Shown here: in pieces, positions 62,348 through 64,000 of the stretch | Position numbering within the stretch: position 1 is the stretch's first letter | Layout of the letters: each line of letters opens with the position of its first letter | Assembly: GCF_900104965.1 (NCBI RefSeq) | Contig: NZ_LT629757.1 | Location: forward strand, 1,240,001-1,304,000 | Direction of reading: 5' to 3' | DNA: 64,000 nt | Source: Nocardioides scoriae | Lineage (GTDB): Bacteria > Actinomycetota > Actinomycetes > Propionibacteriales > Nocardioidaceae | Made by a program: the position numbers and the translations under genes | Notes under the pieces: generated by a model | Told to the model about the DNA's origin: nothing | Databases searched by the model: none | Seen by the model: the letters and a program-made list of their open reading frames with translations, nothing else

Positions 62348-62845
62348 ATGCTCCGTCGCACCGCCGCCCTGCTCGCCACGACCTCGCTGATCGCCCTCGG
62401 AGCACCGCTCGCGACCCCGGCGGTCGCCCAGGCGGACGACACGGTGGCGCCGCGCTTCGGCCCGCTGCCGGCGGGCGTGGCGTACCTCACCGGCCAGGAC
62501 GTCGCCCGGGTGCGGCTGCGCTACGCGTGCGCCGACGGCCCCACCCAGGCCCACTACCTCGTGGTGCAGCTGACCCAGACCGACCGGCCGTCCTACAACC
62601 GCGGGCTGCGCGGCGACACCGGCGGCCTGCTCCAGGCCACCTGCACCGGCGCCGCGGTCGAGCAGACCGTGACGCTGCTGCGCTCGTCGTACGCCGACCC
62701 GGACGCCGCCGGCCTGCGCAACGGCGCTGCCACCCTCCAGGTCACCCTGGCGCCGCGCTCCACGCCCGAGGACGGCGGCTGGTACGTCGCCACCGGCGAC
62801 GACGTGGTGAGGTCGCGCACGGTGCAGGTGACCCGCACCCCCTGA
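62348..62845 (+). CDS. Small secreted protein, second member of a tandem paralogous pair
   Basis: 165 residues. Signal peptide about 1-30 (AVAQADD) and a mature domain aligning with the preceding gene: VRLRYACADGPTQAHYL, YNRGLRGDTGGLLQATCTG, SSYADPDAAGLRNGAATLQ and APRSTPEDGGWYVATGDDV, with the same two cysteine positions. This is a tandem duplication. The ATG at 62348 is preceded by GGGGGA at 5 nt. Function unknown. Confidence 0.8.
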   Translation: MLRRTAALLATTSLIALGAPLATPAVAQADDTVAPRFGPLPAGVAYLTGQDVARVRLRYACADGPTQAHYLVVQLTQTDRPSYNRGLRGDTGGLLQATCTGAAVEQTVTLLRSSYADPDAAGLRNGAATLQVTLAPRSTPEDGGWYVATGDDVVRSRTVQVTRTP

Positions 62846-62856
62846 CCCGGGCCGAG

Positions 62857-62862
62857 TAGCGT
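62857..62862 (+). promoter_or_regulatory. -10 box (TAGCGT) for cstA
   Basis: TAGCGT 34 nt upstream of the cstA ATG; predicted leader about 27 nt with a GGAGG site. Confidence 0.45.
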
Positions 62863-62896
62863 GACCGGCCTCACGACCCCTCGGAGCGGAGGCACG

Positions 62897-64000
62897 ATGT
62901 CCACGCACACCCCCACCCGACCGCCCAGCGCACCCCCACCCGGGGACGGCGGGCGCGAGAAGATGTCCGCGCGGTCGATCGCCACCTGGGTGCTCGTGGC
63001 CCTGGTCGGGGCCACCTGCTGGGTCGTCCTGGCGCTGAGCCGCGGCGAGTCGGTTTCGGCCCTGTGGATCCTGTTCGCGGCGCTGTCGTCGTACCTGATC
63101 GCCTACCGCTTCTACTCCCGCTTCATCGCCCGTCGGGTGCTGCGCCTCGACGACACCCGGGCCACGCCGGCCGAGCGGCTGGAGAACGGCAGCGACTACG
63201 AGGTCACCGACCGCCGCGTGCTGTTCGGCCACCACTTCGCCGCCATCGCCGGCGCCGGCCCCCTGGTGGGCCCGGTCCTGGCCGCGCAGATGGGCTACCT
63301 GCCGGGCACGGTCTGGATCATCGTCGGCGTCATCTTCGCCGGCGCGGTCCAGGACATGGTCGTGCTGTTCCTCTCGATGCGCCGCGACGGCAAGAGCCTG
63401 GGCCAGATGGTCCGCGAGGAGATCGGCGTCGTCGGCGGCACCGCGGCCCTGATCGCCGTCTTCGCGATCATGATCATCATCCTGGCCGTGCTCTCGCTGG
63501 TGGTCGTCAACGCCCTGGCCGAGTCGCCGTGGGGCGTGTTCTCGATCGGCCTGACGATCCCGATCGCGCTGCTCATGGGCTTCTACCTGCGCTACGTGCG
63601 CCCGGGCCGCGTGCTCGAGGTGACGGGCATCGGCGTGGTGCTGCTGCTCCTGGCCATCATCGGCGGCGGGTACGTCGAGGCCTGGGGCCTCGGCGACGCG
63701 CTGACGCTGTCGAAGGAGACGCTGACCATCACGCTGGTGGTCTACGGCTTCGTCGCCTCGATACTGCCGGTGTGGATGCTGCTCACGCCGCGCGACTACC
63801 TCTCGACGTTCATGAAGGTCGGCGTCATCGGGCTGCTCGCCGTGGCGATGGTCCTGGCCCGGCCGGTGCTGCAGAACGACGCCGTCACGTCCTTCGCGAC
63901 CGACGGCGACGGACCGGTCTTCGCCGGCAAGCTGTTCCCGTTCCTGTTCATCACCATCGCGTGCGGCGCGCTGTCGGGCTTCCACGCGCTGATCTCCTCG
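62897..64000 (+). CDS. cstA: Carbon starvation protein CstA, N-terminal part (truncated by window edge)
   Basis: 368 codons visible with no stop before the right edge. CstA proteins are large inner-membrane peptide/pyruvate transporters. The sequence contains the family blocks FYSRFIARRVLRLDDTRATP, HHFAAIAGAGPLVGPVLAAQ, GTVWIIVGVIFAGAVQDMVV, SMRRDGKSLGQMVREEIG and the TPRDYLSTFMKVG loop, with nine or so membrane segments visible. GGAGG lies 4-5 nt before the ATG at 62897. No partner regulator is visible; peptide and pyruvate transport are known for family members elsewhere. Confidence 0.95.
   Translation, partial: MSTHTPTRPPSAPPPGDGGREKMSARSIATWVLVALVGATCWVVLALSRGESVSALWILFAALSSYLIAYRFYSRFIARRVLRLDDTRATPAERLENGSDYEVTDRRVLFGHHFAAIAGAGPLVGPVLAAQMGYLPGTVWIIVGVIFAGAVQDMVVLFLSMRRDGKSLGQMVREEIGVVGGTAALIAVFAIMIIILAVLSLVVVNALAESPWGVFSIGLTIPIALLMGFYLRYVRPGRVLEVTGIGVVLLLLAIIGGGYVEAWGLGDALTLSKETLTITLVVYGFVASILPVWMLLTPRDYLSTFMKVGVIGLLAVAMVLARPVLQNDAVTSFATDGDGPVFAGKLFPFLFITIACGALSGFHALISS

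Noticed and set aside
61361-63985. An 874-codon minus-strand frame opposite the secreted protein genes and cstA
   Set aside because: Antisense shadow; the plus strand carries cstA (open to the window edge) and two signal-peptide genes with ribosome-binding sites.

Overview
The window is very GC-rich, densely packed chromosomal DNA of an actinobacterium, most likely a Nocardioides-like member of the Propionibacteriales. This rests on the strong G/C bias at third codon positions, frequent GTG starts, 4-bp stop/start overlaps (ATGA, GTGA), actinobacterial marker genes (mIHF, long-type pyrF, helicase-degenerate priA, Mce-associated proteins) and TANNNT -10 boxes lying 6-7 nt before start codons (leaderless mRNAs). 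I see no rRNA, tRNA, insertion sequence, prophage or CRISPR array. No gene-free stretch exceeds 300 bases; the longest (3049-3320) holds an FMN riboswitch.

Layout. 1-3.25 kb: minus-strand riboflavin operon ribD-ribE-ribBA-ribH behind the FMN riboswitch; ribH runs off the left edge. 3.3-7.8 kb: luciferase-like oxidoreductase, secreted subtilase, rpe, and a YeeE/YedE-type transporter. 7.8-17.3 kb: conserved housekeeping block on the minus strand (mihF, gmk, rpoZ, coaBC, metK, priA, def, fmt, a YjbR-like gene, rsmB). 17.3-27.2 kb: pyrimidine operon pyrR-pyrB-pyrC-carA-carB-pyrD-pyrF plus a terminal lipoprotein gene, with two nearly identical PyrR-type leader elements, before pyrR and before carA. 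27.3-34.8 kb: accessory genes: a divergent cupin/TetR pair sharing an operator, a class IV aminotransferase coupled to a sulfotransferase-like gene, a flavoprotein disulfide reductase, and a lipoprotein/GNAT/DUF1206/hypothetical chain continuing the efp-nusB transcript (34.8-35.8 kb).

35.9-46.7 kb: secreted GH14 beta-amylase; an alpha/beta hydrolase with a palindromic operator at its promoter; an O-methyltransferase-like gene; a three-gene glycosyltransferase/methyltransferase/toroid-repeat operon; ferredoxin-NADP reductase; two Mce-associated membrane proteins; an ion channel; an MFS transporter. 46.7-51.2 kb: uvrB, a PLD-type phospholipid synthase and an AbiEi/DUF559-like gene next to a long hairpin. 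51.3-61.6 kb: a polyamine/agmatine-to-GABA catabolic region (gabT, LysR regulator, ABC importer with fused binding protein and permease, agmatinase, saccharopine-dehydrogenase-like gene, aminobutyraldehyde dehydrogenase, omega-aminotransferase). 61.7-64 kb: two tandem paralogous small secreted proteins and the 5' part of cstA, which runs off the right edge.

How the parts work together: most operons are translationally coupled. Riboflavin and pyrimidine synthesis appear to be controlled through RNA leaders, and the accessory catabolic genes through inverted-repeat operators in promoters. The least explained parts are the GT4/methyltransferase/toroid operon, the role of the saccharopine-dehydrogenase-like enzyme in the polyamine operon, and the aminotransferase/sulfotransferase pair.
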